Part shown: positions 8,121 through 15,690 of the stretch, one piece after another
Layout: each line of letters begins with the position of its first letter
How positions within the stretch are numbered: the stretch's first letter is position 1
Origin: an uncultured Eubacteriales bacterium
GTDB lineage: Bacteria; Bacillota; Clostridia; Peptostreptococcales; Anaerovoracaceae
DNA: 26,689 nt
Assembly: GCA_900540145.1 (NCBI GenBank)
Contig: UQEW01000027.1
Coordinates: 1-26,689 of the forward strand
Direction of reading: 5' to 3'
Notes under the pieces: model-generated
Databases searched by the model: none
The model's input: the letters and a program-made list of their open reading frames with translations, nothing else
Told to the model about the DNA's origin: nothing
Program-made: the position numbers and the translations under genes

Positions 8121-9419
8121 TCACTCTCCTTCCCTCATATCTAGAGCATCTCTCTGGAGATAGTTATATTCAGGAACTGCCATCTCTTTGATGACTTTTC
8201 TTGCGCATACGTATTGGCAGACATTGCAGTTCTCGCAAAGTTCAGGGTCTATTACCGCATGTTTTTCTTCCATATAAATTGCTCCGTTTGGACAGTTGTT
8301 ATAGCAGTCTTCGCAGGCTATGCAAGATGACCAGCATACTTTGGCCTTATCCTGATAGTCATCCGTTGAACTGCAAGGCACCTGTTTCTGTCCTTTATAA
8401 GGGACTATTGTGATTATATGTTTAGGACAGGCATATGTACAATCTTTACATCCTACACACTTCTCAGGGTCTACAACTGCTGTTCCGTTGACAACGTGAA
8501 TAGCGTCGTATCTGCAAACCTTTGTGCAGCTGCCCAGGCCGCAGCATCCCGTGGTGCACAGCTCATTTTCCAACGGGTTAACTTTTTCTATGGCTTCTTC
8601 ACATGTGGTAATTCCCATCTGCTTATAGAGTTCAGAAGCCTTATATCCTCCACTGCATTTTACAAATGCAACTTTTTCTTTTACCTTTGTAATGTCATGG
8701 AACGTATCGATGATTATCTTCTTTCTGCATTTAACTGCACATGCTACGCATCCTACGCATTTGTCGTAATCTATGACAGCGTGATTGTCAACTATTGATA
8801 CTGCTCCTTCAGGACATGCTCTCTCGCACTCTCCGCATGAGATACAGCCACATCCGCAAATCTCCCTTACCTTCTCATCGTCTTCTTCAGTGGATGAGCA
8901 AGGAATAAAGTTGGTGGCGTCTCTCGGAACCATCTTTATCAGGCGCTGAGGGCAGCCTTCTGCATTGGCGCATGCTCCGCAGCCTGTACACTTGTCGCGG
9001 TCTATGACTACGTGACCGTCTTCCATCTTCATAGCGTCAAATTTGCAAAGATCGATACATGAGCCTACTCCTACGCATCCGTCCTTGCATTCTCCACGCT
9101 TAAAACCTGCTTCAACAGCTTCGCTGCAGCTTTTGGCTCCTTTAAATCTTTCTTTTCCTGCAGCGCTTCCCATGCAGAAAACATATGCAACTTGGTCTTT
9201 CGCTTCTGCGCTGGGAACTCCCATTGCCTCTGCAATGGCATCAACGGTATCCTGTCCGCAGGCAGGACACAGCGCCACGCCTTCTCCTGCGGCTATGCTT
9301 TCAGCGCATTCTTGGCATGTCTTTTTGCCGCATCCGCCTAAGCCCCCGCAGTCCACGCCCGGCAAAAGTGACAGAATCTTTTTGACAACTTCAGCGGCCG
9401 TCTCTTTACCAGAATTCAT
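8121..9419 (-). CDS. RnfB-like polyferredoxin
   Basis: This is an iron-sulfur protein of 432 residues with no membrane helix. The N-terminal 60 residues carry an RnfB-type cysteine motif (CGGLGGCGKKTCQEC, then CPACG). The rest contains about eight [4Fe-4S] motifs in repeated ferredoxin-like pairs, including CTGCGACANAEGCP, CISCGECERACP, CVGCVACAVKC, CVGCKDCTYACP, CIACEDCYNNCP and CENCNVCQYVC. Two C-x3-C-x5-C-x3-C groups (near 115 and 295) and a repeated IPCSST/VPCSST element suggest an internal duplication. There is no Rnf membrane complex next to it. As first gene of the PFOR-Nfn operon it probably carries electrons between these enzymes; the partner is inferred. The ATG at 9419 is preceded by GGAGG at good spacing. 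Confidence 0.93.
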   Translation of the reverse strand: MNSGKETAAEVVKKILSLLPGVDCGGLGGCGKKTCQECAESIAAGEGVALCPACGQDTVDAIAEAMGVPSAEAKDQVAYVFCMGSAAGKERFKGAKSCSEAVEAGFKRGECKDGCVGVGSCIDLCKFDAMKMEDGHVVIDRDKCTGCGACANAEGCPQRLIKMVPRDATNFIPCSSTEEDDEKVREICGCGCISCGECERACPEGAVSIVDNHAVIDYDKCVGCVACAVKCRKKIIIDTFHDITKVKEKVAFVKCSGGYKASELYKQMGITTCEEAIEKVNPLENELCTTGCCGLGSCTKVCRYDAIHVVNGTAVVDPEKCVGCKDCTYACPKHIITIVPYKGQKQVPCSSTDDYQDKAKVCWSSCIACEDCYNNCPNGAIYMEEKHAVIDPELCENCNVCQYVCARKVIKEMAVPEYNYLQRDALDMREGE

Positions 9420-9671
9420 ACTAATACCTCCTCTGCCTTACTAATGTATTTGTAACACTGTATACATATTTGTCGCAAAATTAAACAGCATTTAAATACC
9501 CCAGCTTTCATAATTCTCCATCCTATACTAAAAAAGCTGTAGCGTAAATTCCGCTACAGCGCAAAAGATTGACTTAACGTTTAAAAACTCGTCGTAAATC
9601 AGTGTGCCTTTACCTTCTAACCCTCTAGCGGAACATGCGTATCACTGCCGTTATTACGACATTCGGCTTCT
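9420..9671 (-). ncRNA. Structured 5' leader of the polyferredoxin-PFOR-Nfn operon (candidate riboswitch or attenuator)
   Basis: From the predicted transcription start near 9671 to the start codon the leader is about 250 bases and holds no gene. An outer stem pairs GTCGTAA (9660-9654) with TTACGAC (9597-9591). A second stem pairs CAGTG (9647-9643) with CACTG (9604-9600). An asymmetric 6/2 internal loop separates them, and an apical region of about 38 bases follows. GCCG (9667-9664) can instead pair with CGGC (9650-9647), which competes with the second stem. An intrinsic terminator follows at 9560-9530. This order is typical of transcription-attenuating riboswitches, but I recognise no known class: T-box, TPP, FMN, cobalamin and SAM signatures are absent. 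Confidence 0.55.
9530..9560 (-). terminator. Intrinsic terminator in the operon leader
   Basis: A perfect 9-bp stem GCTGTAGCG/CGCTACAGC (9536-9544 with 9552-9560) with a 7-base loop is followed on the minus strand by six T (9535-9530). It lies between the promoter at 9678-9706 and the polyferredoxin start, so it probably acts as an attenuator. It would also stop read-through from the surface-protein gene. Confidence 0.85.
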
Positions 9672-9677
9672 TTGTTT

Positions 9678-9706
9678 ATTATAGAAATTTATATGTTAAA
9701 AGTCAA
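9678..9706 (-). promoter_or_regulatory. Sigma-A promoter of the polyferredoxin-PFOR-Nfn operon
   Basis: On the minus strand a -35 TTGACT (9706-9701) and a consensus -10 TATAAT (9683-9678) are spaced by exactly 17 bp, in AT-rich surroundings. It is the strongest promoter match I saw in the window. Confidence 0.85.
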
Positions 9707-9768
9707 TAATTCAGGCGCCAAAAAGCGACCTTTTGCACTTGTATTTTTGTTAGAACAAAATGTTCTTT

Positions 9769-12700
9769 TTACCATGTCTTCCATATTGCGGTTGTAAACT
9801 TTACATCATGTTTGCTTTTACGTCCCAATACCGCAATCATTAATGCTGCCATTAACATGCCAGCAGCCGCCCCATAAGGAGAGTTTGTGTCTCCTGTTTC
9901 AGGAACCTGTCCTTGAGCGGCATTTTGGCTCTGATTATTTTCCGTGCCGTCCGCAGTATTATCATCTGACACACCTGTCTTGTCTGATTCTCCTTCAGAA
10001 TCATCATCAGGAGTCTCAGACGGCTCATCAGGCAGCACCACAGGAATATCTGTTTCTTCCACATCTGTCATATCGAAGAGGCTGTTCTTTCCGTTTATGA
10101 ATCTGTCATACGCTTCAAGAGCACATGTTATCTGATAAGAAGCCATTCCGTCAGCTGCGGAAGCTCCCTGCAGCGTTGAAAAACCTTCCTGCTGTTTGAA
10201 GTCGTCTAACTTAGTTACCAGGTTGGCATCTCCTCTCACAAAACCGTTTTGCGGGTCCAGCGGGTCGATGCCTGCCGTGCACAAAGCCATCAGCACCTGC
10301 GCCGCAGAACATCCGTTATTGCCGCCTTCCACATTGTAACCGCAGTCTGAAAGCATTTGGCTTTTCAAATAATCAAGCCCCTTTTCGAAAGCCTCCTGCA
10401 CTTGCGGATAAGCTTCATTATTGTAAGGCGCCAGAGCCTGCAGCGTCATGGCTGTTATGTCCACGCTCACGGTCGCATTGTCAACCAAACCGAAGCCGCC
10501 GTTTTCTTGATTCTGGAAAGCTAAAATCATATCTATCAGCTCTTCTCTGGACCATAAAGCGTCGTCCGGAATTTCCCAGTTACCTGCGTCATATGCCATA
10601 AGGGTAAAGCTCATCATGTTGGACGTATAATTATTCAATCCTTGATAATTATACATCCTTTCGAGTATGTTTATTCCTTCAAAGTCTGTCGGATCCTGTC
10701 CCATAGCCGCTAAGGTTATCACCACTCGGAAATAATCAGTCGGCAATATGCGTGAATCGCTGTTCAGCTCTCTTAAAAGGTCTACACAGTAATCGTTAAG
10801 GTCCCTTTCATCCAGCTGACCTCCGCTTCTGAGCACAGAGAATATGGCCCATTCCGCTTCAAAGAAGTAATTGCCTTCCAGCTGTTCTTTCATGTATTTC
10901 TGGCCGTGAAGCTTGTTTTCTGTAACGTATTTGTCTGCGTCGATCGTCGGTTTTTCTGAGTTCTCAGTTACGGTCACCTTAAAAGTCACAGGTTCCGGAT
11001 TGTTGGTATTGTCTATAGGTGTACCTGTAACAGTTACGGTTCCCGGGTTGAGGGCGTTCAATGTGTGGACAGTGGTCTTTTGCCCGTCTGAATTGCCGCT
11101 GCTTTGTACGGTATCGATAACACTGACTATATTTTCTTGGCTGTATGTCCATACAAATCGCTGTTCTGTAGCGTCAGACGGCAATACGTTTATCTCTATT
11201 TCCTGAGCATCGTACTGTTTCATTTTGTACTCTGACTGCGATGGTGAAACAGATTCCACAGGAGTTTTATATCTGAACTCTACGGTTACTTCCTCGCTGA
11301 CGGACGGGTTATCTTCACTGATTACCGTAAAATGCGCTGTTCCCGCTTTCTTAGGTACTATTCCGTTGTTATATGTTTCTTGATATTCGGCTATGTCAGG
11401 ATTGTGAGAAATCCATTTGGTTTTGGTGTTTGACGCATTGGATGGCAGTATATCGATACTGTATTTAGGATTGCCGTATGCTGTAAGACCGGTATATTGG
11501 TCACCCAATCCATTCCAGCTGTCTATATAGAAAATCTCAGGGCAGCTTATGTCAAGCCCTTCCACTTGCACTTTATTATGCACGGCTCCGAAAGATATGG
11601 AAACATTTTCGTCTTCTGCCATACTTACGTTTATTTTATAGGAGGCGTTATCGCTCTGTCCCACATCTGCACCTAAGAAGAACGACATTTTGTCCATCGC
11701 AGACGAAACATAAATTCCTTCATCACAGGATGTGTTCAAAGCCTGAGTGGGAATATTGATGAATACATCGCTGCCTTCCTTTTTCCCTTTTATATAAAAC
11801 TCCTCATTTTCTCGTCCATCCAGGTATATTATCGATTCTTCACCGATTGGTATCCCGTCATAATATGCTTTTAGCTCTGTAATATTAGCTTTTACTACTT
11901 TAAGGCTGAAAGTTTTTTCTGTCGTCTTTCCGTTTTCGTCACTTATATATACCTTTGCTTCTCTTTGTCCGATATACGGTGAAAACTCTCCGCCTGTCAT
12001 GATATGTACTCTCGTAGTGTTATATCCATCTTCTACTACTTTTTCGCTGCAATCCCAAGATACGCTGTAATTCCCCGGAATTCCCTCAATCTTAAAAGTT
12101 CCTACATCTAAAGGGGAAAGTTCTATTTCATCGTTTTTAAGTTCTGTTATCCTTCCATCTGCATGTTGAAAAATAACTGTCGCCTCCTCGGCTTCCTTTC
12201 TTTCGTTTATGATCACTTGACATACAGCCTGGCAGTCTCCTGCCGAAACTACGATCTCAGTCTCTCCCTGACCTATCCCGACTATCAATCCGGAATCATC
12301 AACAGATGCGATATACGGGTCTTCAGAAGAAAATTTAACGATATCCGTTGTATTTAAAGGCTCCAATTTGGCTGTCAGTCTGTATCCTTCACCTTGAGTC
12401 AGCTTTATTTCTGTTTTATCCAATATGATTTTTTCAGCGGCGATTCCTGTAACGGTAACCGGAACTTCGGTCTTTACTTTTTCGTTGGCGCTGGCTACTA
12501 TAAAGGCTTGCCCTCTTGCCATCGCGTATACAGTACCGTTATCGTTAACTTTTGCTACGGTCTCATCGGTTGAAGACCACGTTATCTCATCTGATGAATT
12601 TTCAGGTATCAGCTGAGCTGACAAGGTTTGCTGGTCCCCTGCTTCCATCTGAAGGCTGGCCGGTGTAACTGTAATATCTTCAGCGCTCACTTCCGGTGAA

Positions 12701-13353
12701 AGTATTTCATCCAGTTTTTTCTCTGCTTCTGATACTGCTTGCTGGTCTCCGCCGTTGACCAAAGCCGTTATCAGGGCGTTTTCATATACATCCTTATTGG
12801 CCTCTTTTTGTTCCTGGGTAAGAGAAGCTATCTTTTCTATCAGGTTATTTTTATTTATCTCCAGGCTGCCTACGAAACTGCTTCCCGGAGTGTAGTCGGA
12901 AATATCATTGAAATTATTCTGTGTGTATATAAGACGTATTACATCTCCGTCTGCCAGCGAATCGTATTCATTGCCTTTTTCCTGGCTGTTTACAAAAGTT
13001 ACCCATTTTTTATCCCCCATAATAGATTCGCTTACGCCTTCTTCCCCTGTGGGCGTAACTTTAACTCCGAACATGATACCGGTATTTTCAACCGTACCTT
13101 TGTGTTTGTAACCTTCGTTGAGGACATCTATGCTGGATGCTCCCTCTTGAAAATCCACTGATGTGGGTTCTAACCAGTATTCAGTGCTGCCATTTTCGTC
13201 TATGTACTCAATGGTCACTGTCACTTTCTGCGTGCTGCTGTTCTGTCCTTCCGCTGCATATGCAGCCATAGGTGTTAAGCCTGTAGCTATCATGGCGACA
13301 GCCAGCATAACGCATAACAGTTTTTTCGTCAAATTTTTTTTACTCTTCTCCAT
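9769..13353 (-). CDS. Wall-anchored surface protein with transcobalamin-like DUF4430, Ig-like and alpha-toroid domains
   Basis: This is a secreted protein of 1194 residues. Residues 1-34 are a signal peptide (KKLLCVMLAVAMIATG, cut near AYAAEG). Residues about 43-152 look like DUF4430, the family related to the C-terminal beta domain of transcobalamin and intrinsic factor. Two BIG2 Ig-like domains follow at about 228-304 and 308-388, then further beta-rich and Ig-like segments to about 800. Residues about 830-1115 are helical repeats of the terpenoid-cyclase/prenyltransferase toroid type (QNQENGGFG, AAQVLMALCTAGIDP). An acidic linker leads to a sortase-like VPETG near 1150, a membrane helix and RKSK; the 13-residue tail after that is unusual. 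The two cobalamin-binding folds of intrinsic factor are therefore both present, in reversed order, and a cobalamin riboswitch lies upstream. The proposed job is corrinoid capture at the cell surface. Domain calls are by eye. Confidence 0.85.
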   Translation of the reverse strand: MEKSKKNLTKKLLCVMLAVAMIATGLTPMAAYAAEGQNSSTQKVTVTIEYIDENGSTEYWLEPTSVDFQEGASSIDVLNEGYKHKGTVENTGIMFGVKVTPTGEEGVSESIMGDKKWVTFVNSQEKGNEYDSLADGDVIRLIYTQNNFNDISDYTPGSSFVGSLEINKNNLIEKIASLTQEQKEANKDVYENALITALVNGGDQQAVSEAEKKLDEILSPEVSAEDITVTPASLQMEAGDQQTLSAQLIPENSSDEITWSSTDETVAKVNDNGTVYAMARGQAFIVASANEKVKTEVPVTVTGIAAEKIILDKTEIKLTQGEGYRLTAKLEPLNTTDIVKFSSEDPYIASVDDSGLIVGIGQGETEIVVSAGDCQAVCQVIINERKEAEEATVIFQHADGRITELKNDEIELSPLDVGTFKIEGIPGNYSVSWDCSEKVVEDGYNTTRVHIMTGGEFSPYIGQREAKVYISDENGKTTEKTFSLKVVKANITELKAYYDGIPIGEESIIYLDGRENEEFYIKGKKEGSDVFINIPTQALNTSCDEGIYVSSAMDKMSFFLGADVGQSDNASYKINVSMAEDENVSISFGAVHNKVQVEGLDISCPEIFYIDSWNGLGDQYTGLTAYGNPKYSIDILPSNASNTKTKWISHNPDIAEYQETYNNGIVPKKAGTAHFTVISEDNPSVSEEVTVEFRYKTPVESVSPSQSEYKMKQYDAQEIEINVLPSDATEQRFVWTYSQENIVSVIDTVQSSGNSDGQKTTVHTLNALNPGTVTVTGTPIDNTNNPEPVTFKVTVTENSEKPTIDADKYVTENKLHGQKYMKEQLEGNYFFEAEWAIFSVLRSGGQLDERDLNDYCVDLLRELNSDSRILPTDYFRVVITLAAMGQDPTDFEGINILERMYNYQGLNNYTSNMMSFTLMAYDAGNWEIPDDALWSREELIDMILAFQNQENGGFGLVDNATVSVDITAMTLQALAPYNNEAYPQVQEAFEKGLDYLKSQMLSDCGYNVEGGNNGCSAAQVLMALCTAGIDPLDPQNGFVRGDANLVTKLDDFKQQEGFSTLQGASAADGMASYQITCALEAYDRFINGKNSLFDMTDVEETDIPVVLPDEPSETPDDDSEGESDKTGVSDDNTADGTENNQSQNAAQGQVPETGDTNSPYGAAAGMLMAALMIAVLGRKSKHDVKFTTAIWKTW

Positions 13354-13423
13354 TTACGCTTTCCTTTCCTTAAAGTAATATGGTAATTCATCATGATTAA
13401 GGTCCGGAACAGAAAAAGGCAAC

Positions 13424-13452
13424 AAAAAAGCCGCTGACAAATTGCCGCGACC
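13424..13452 (-). terminator. Possible intrinsic terminator in the cobalamin riboswitch expression platform
   Basis: On the minus strand GGTCGC (13452-13447) can pair with GCGGCT (13434-13429), with one G-U pair, and is followed by a run of T to 13424. The stem is short, so this is tentative. It lies between the aptamer and the start codon. Confidence 0.4.
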
Positions 13453-13512
13453 GCTGCTTAGCAAAAAACCAACTATTACCGGACACATCTGATTACCGTC
13501 AGATTGCCTCCA

Positions 13513-13670
13513 AACAACATGCAGGTCTTCTGGCTCAGGAATCTTCGCTGATTGCGCCTTCCCATTTTCACAGTGGCGTATGCAAGCAGCTCCTCCATTA
13601 CAGCGGCGGCCCCGCACAGGCTTTTAACCTGTTTCCCTCTTAGTCTGAAAAGCTTCAGAAACATGTTGCT
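13513..13670 (-). promoter_or_regulatory. Cobalamin (B12) riboswitch
   Basis: On the minus strand the conserved landmarks appear in order: GGGAAACAGGT, then a GCCTGTGCGGGGCCGCC stretch, the CGCTGTAATGGAGGAGC segment, the B12 box GCCACTGTG (complement of 13569-13577), GGGAAGGCGC, and CCTGAGCCAGAAGACCTGC at 13539-13521. A 10-bp P1 stem closes it (13670-13661 with 13522-13513). It lies about 160 bases upstream of the surface-protein start and would normally turn that gene off when cobalamin is plentiful. The sequence between aptamer and gene also holds a small hairpin ATCTGA/TCAGAT and a GTCCGG/CCGGAC pairing. Confidence 0.95.
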
Positions 13671-13687
13671 TATATTAATTTAGCATA

Positions 13688-13719
13688 ATTATACTACCAT
13701 AATACGATATTCTTGTAAA
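13688..13719 (-). promoter_or_regulatory. Probable promoter of the cobalamin riboswitch transcript
   Basis: On the minus strand a consensus -10 TATAAT (13693-13688) lies 18 bp upstream of the riboswitch P1 stem, placing the start of transcription near 13681. The best -35-like hexamer, TTTACA (13719-13714), is 20 bp away, or 17 bp from an overlapping TAGTAT. Confidence 0.5.
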
Positions 13720-13883
13720 TGGCTTAAATGTCTTTATCTCGCACAAAAGTCTTCCTCATAAAAAAACTTTTAGTCAGCATAAAAAGAAAACTTTATGTAC
13801 ACACCGCTGATTTGGTGCTATCATTAAATAAAAGTTTGACTATAAAACAGCAGATAATCAATACAAAAAAAGGAGGTACTCAT

Positions 13884-14891
13884 ATGACTGAAACTAAAAA
13901 AATGCCGGGCGCCGGCGGTAACATATACGTCCCTTATGATGAACGTTCAGGGGGAGAGTCCATAGTTTACTTTACCAAAGACCTGTCTGCAGATGGGCTT
14001 TGCAGAATCTTCAGTCGTATCAAAGGAAGCTTGACAGGTAATGTTGCCATCAAGCTCCATACAGGAGAGCCTCACGGTCCTAATATCATTCCGCGTCCAT
14101 GGGTGGAAGCTTTGGTAAAATCTTCGCTTCCCGACGCTTCCATAGTTGAAACCAACACCTACTACGAAGGTGGACGATATACTACTGAAGAACATCGCAA
14201 AACATTGGAAATTAACGGATGGGATTTTTGTCCTGTAGATATCATGGATGAAAACGGCACTGTTTCTCTGCCGGTAAATAACGGCAAATGGTTCTCCCAG
14301 ATGTCCATGGGCAAGAACATATTGAATTACGATTCTATGTTTGTATTGACCCACTTCAAAGGACATACTCAGGGAGGCTTCGGCGGCTCAGGTAAAAATA
14401 TAGGTATCGGCTGCGCCGACGGTCGTATCGGAAAGGCTATGATACACACCACTCCCGGCTCTGATGATATGTGGGACATTGCAAAAGAAGAATTTATGGA
14501 GCGCATGACAGAATCGGCCAAGGCCGTTGTCGACCATTTCGGTAAACACATAACTTATGTTAACGTCATGAGAAACATGTCCGTATCCTGCGACTGTGAG
14601 GGTGTAGACGCAGAGCCTGTAGTCACTCCAAATGTAGGTATCCTTGCATCTTCAGACATACTCGCCATAGATCAAGCGTGTGTTGATATAGTTTATGCTA
14701 TGAAAGAAGATGAGCGCCATGCTATGGTAGAGCGTATAGAATCCAGACATGGCCTCAGACAGCTTTCCTATATGAAGGAACTCGGCATGGGCAACGACAG
14801 ATACCGCCTGCTGGACATCGATAACGATGATCGTCAGATAAGCCTTGAAGATGCGGTAAAAGATTTGGCTCCTTTTGACCCTACATTTTAA
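13884..14891 (+). CDS. DUF362 domain protein
   Basis: This is a protein of 335 residues of the DUF362 family, whose members are often found fused to or beside iron-sulfur proteins in anaerobes and whose reaction is not known to me. Visible features are the segment VAIKLHTGEPHGPNIIPRPW (about 48-67), the HFKGHTQGGFGGSGKNIGIGC motif (about 158-178), and IGKAMIHT. Conserved His, Gly and Cys residues suggest a metal or cofactor site. There is no signal peptide and no ferredoxin domain here. The ATG at 13884 has AAAGGAGG 8 bases upstream; the in-frame ATG at 13728 adds a Lys/Leu-rich leader unlike the family and has no ribosome binding site. It is a single-gene unit transcribed away from the cobalamin riboswitch. 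Confidence 0.9.
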   Translation: MTETKKMPGAGGNIYVPYDERSGGESIVYFTKDLSADGLCRIFSRIKGSLTGNVAIKLHTGEPHGPNIIPRPWVEALVKSSLPDASIVETNTYYEGGRYTTEEHRKTLEINGWDFCPVDIMDENGTVSLPVNNGKWFSQMSMGKNILNYDSMFVLTHFKGHTQGGFGGSGKNIGIGCADGRIGKAMIHTTPGSDDMWDIAKEEFMERMTESAKAVVDHFGKHITYVNVMRNMSVSCDCEGVDAEPVVTPNVGILASSDILAIDQACVDIVYAMKEDERHAMVERIESRHGLRQLSYMKELGMGNDRYRLLDIDNDDRQISLEDAVKDLAPFDPTF

Positions 14892-14921
14892 AAGACTGTG
14901 AGAAAAGCACGCCCATCGATG

Positions 14922-14956
14922 CTGACAAAATTTCTTATTTTTTGTGATTTTGTCAG
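14922..14956 (+). terminator. Hairpin after the DUF362 gene, probable weak terminator
   Basis: CTGACAAAAT (14922-14931) and ATTTTGTCAG (14947-14956) form a perfect 10-bp stem with a 15-base loop, 30 bp after the stop codon. There is no clean T-run after it, so termination is uncertain. Confidence 0.5.
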
Positions 14957-15210
14957 TAAATTTACATAAAATGGAATTTTTGGAGTGGAATATTCGTTAA
15001 AAATGTAAAAAATTACGAAAATTAGGAAAAAAGTCTGCAAAATCAACGATTTGACTGACATTTTTACAAATTTTTCAAGAAAAAGTCATATGAAACCGGT
15101 TTTCGACGAATTTCGACCTGGATTTGGCGCCTGTTGATGTAAATTTTTCTTAAAAATCGATTTTTTGTCAGCCACCCCTTGCATAATGAAGCGGTCACAG
15201 CAAAGCCGCC

Positions 15211-15258
15211 ACAAACCAGCCATGGGACAAACCAGCCATGGGACAAACCAGCCATGGG
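15211..15258. repeat. 16-bp tandem repeat, three exact copies
   Basis: The unit ACAAACCAGCCATGGG is repeated exactly at 15211-15226, 15227-15242 and 15243-15258; a fourth copy starting at 15259 diverges after ten bases. Function unknown. Confidence 0.9.
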
Positions 15259-15335
15259 ACAAACCAGCCCCACGGCAAACCAGTCTCAAATCAACTACTA
15301 AACCGTTAACATAAATCCGGCAGTAATCGGCAGTA

Positions 15336-15528
15336 GGTGCGCCTCTAAAGCGGAGGCTCGAACTGGGACAATACGCCCCATAAATGCAAATCGGTGCCAC
15401 CCGTAAAACGGGTGGCACAAACTGGGGCTGTAAGCCCCCACTACTAGCCCGCGCCTAAAGGCGTGGGCTTTCTCTTACGGGGCTTATATGCCCCGTAAAA
15501 TGAGGGAATGAGCTCAACGCTCATTCCC
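15336..15528. repeat. Array of consecutive strong hairpins in repeated two-hairpin modules
   Basis: Seven palindromes follow one another. Module 1: GCCTC/GAGGC (15341-15357), then TGGG/CCCA (15364-15380). Module 2: GTGCCACCCG/CGGGTGGCAC (15394-15418, loop TAAAA), then GGGGCT/AGCCCC (15424-15438). Module 3: AGCCCGCGCCT/AGGCGTGGGCT (15446-15469), then TTACGGGGC/GCCCCGTAA (15475-15498). A last hairpin is GGGAATGAGC/GCTCATTCCC (15504-15528). Modules 1 and 2 share GGTGC before and AACTGGG after the first palindrome, 57 bp apart. The arms differ between modules while pairing is kept. The third-module palindrome resembles terminal hairpins of IS200/IS605-type elements, but no transposase is present. 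Confidence 0.75.
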
Positions 15529-15618
15529 CTTTTCTTCTACCTCTTCAAAAGGATATCCTCTGTCCTCTCCCGGACAATCATAACTCTTTTCGTCTTTATT
15601 AACGCTGGTGTTTCCCAT
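15514..15618 (-). CDS. Small ORF of 34 codons downstream of the cysteine desulfurase-like gene
   Basis: An ATG at 15618 is preceded by AAAGGAGGG at ideal spacing and opens a 34-residue frame, MGNTSVNKDEKSYDCPGEDR followed by GYPFEEVEEKGNER. The product is acidic, soluble, has one cysteine and no membrane segment. Its stop codon falls inside the hairpin at 15504-15528, so translation would reach into that structure. It lies 115 bp after the cysteine desulfurase-like gene on the same strand. I recognise no family; the ribosome binding site is the main support. Confidence 0.5.
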   Translation of the reverse strand: MGNTSVNKDEKSYDCPGEDRGYPFEEVEEKGNER

Positions 15619-15690
15619 AATATCCCTCCTTTTACCTTATTGTGAGAGATTTTTCCGGAAATATACCCGACGTTTTTCGACAAAATTATA

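Larger units (their letters stand above)
14892..15335. other. Non-coding AT-rich stretch after the DUF362 gene
   Basis: No gene is supported here. It holds a hairpin at 14922-14956, spaced inverted copies of CTGACA/TGTCAG (14922, 14951, 15055, 15167), several TTTACA/TGTAAA elements, the palindrome GAAAACCGGTTTC (near 15092-15104), and a 16-bp tandem repeat at 15211-15258. Reading frames on the minus strand across the tandem repeat have no ribosome binding site and no recognisable product. Confidence 0.7.

Noticed and set aside
9591..9660. T-box or known metabolite riboswitch in the operon leader
   Set aside because: The T-box antiterminator motif and the signatures of TPP, FMN, SAM, lysine, cobalamin and glycine riboswitches were looked for and not found; it is kept as an unassigned leader.
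13354..13664. Minus-strand frames of 87 and 62 codons
   Set aside because: They lie within the cobalamin riboswitch and its expression platform.
13728..13883. Upstream extension of the DUF362 protein from an ATG at 13728
   Set aside because: The extra 52 residues are unlike the family and have no ribosome binding site; the ATG at 13884 has an ideal one.
15211..15258. Minus-strand frames of 69 and 110 codons across the 16-bp repeat
   Set aside because: No ribosome binding site, low-complexity product caused by the repeat, and no conserved motif.
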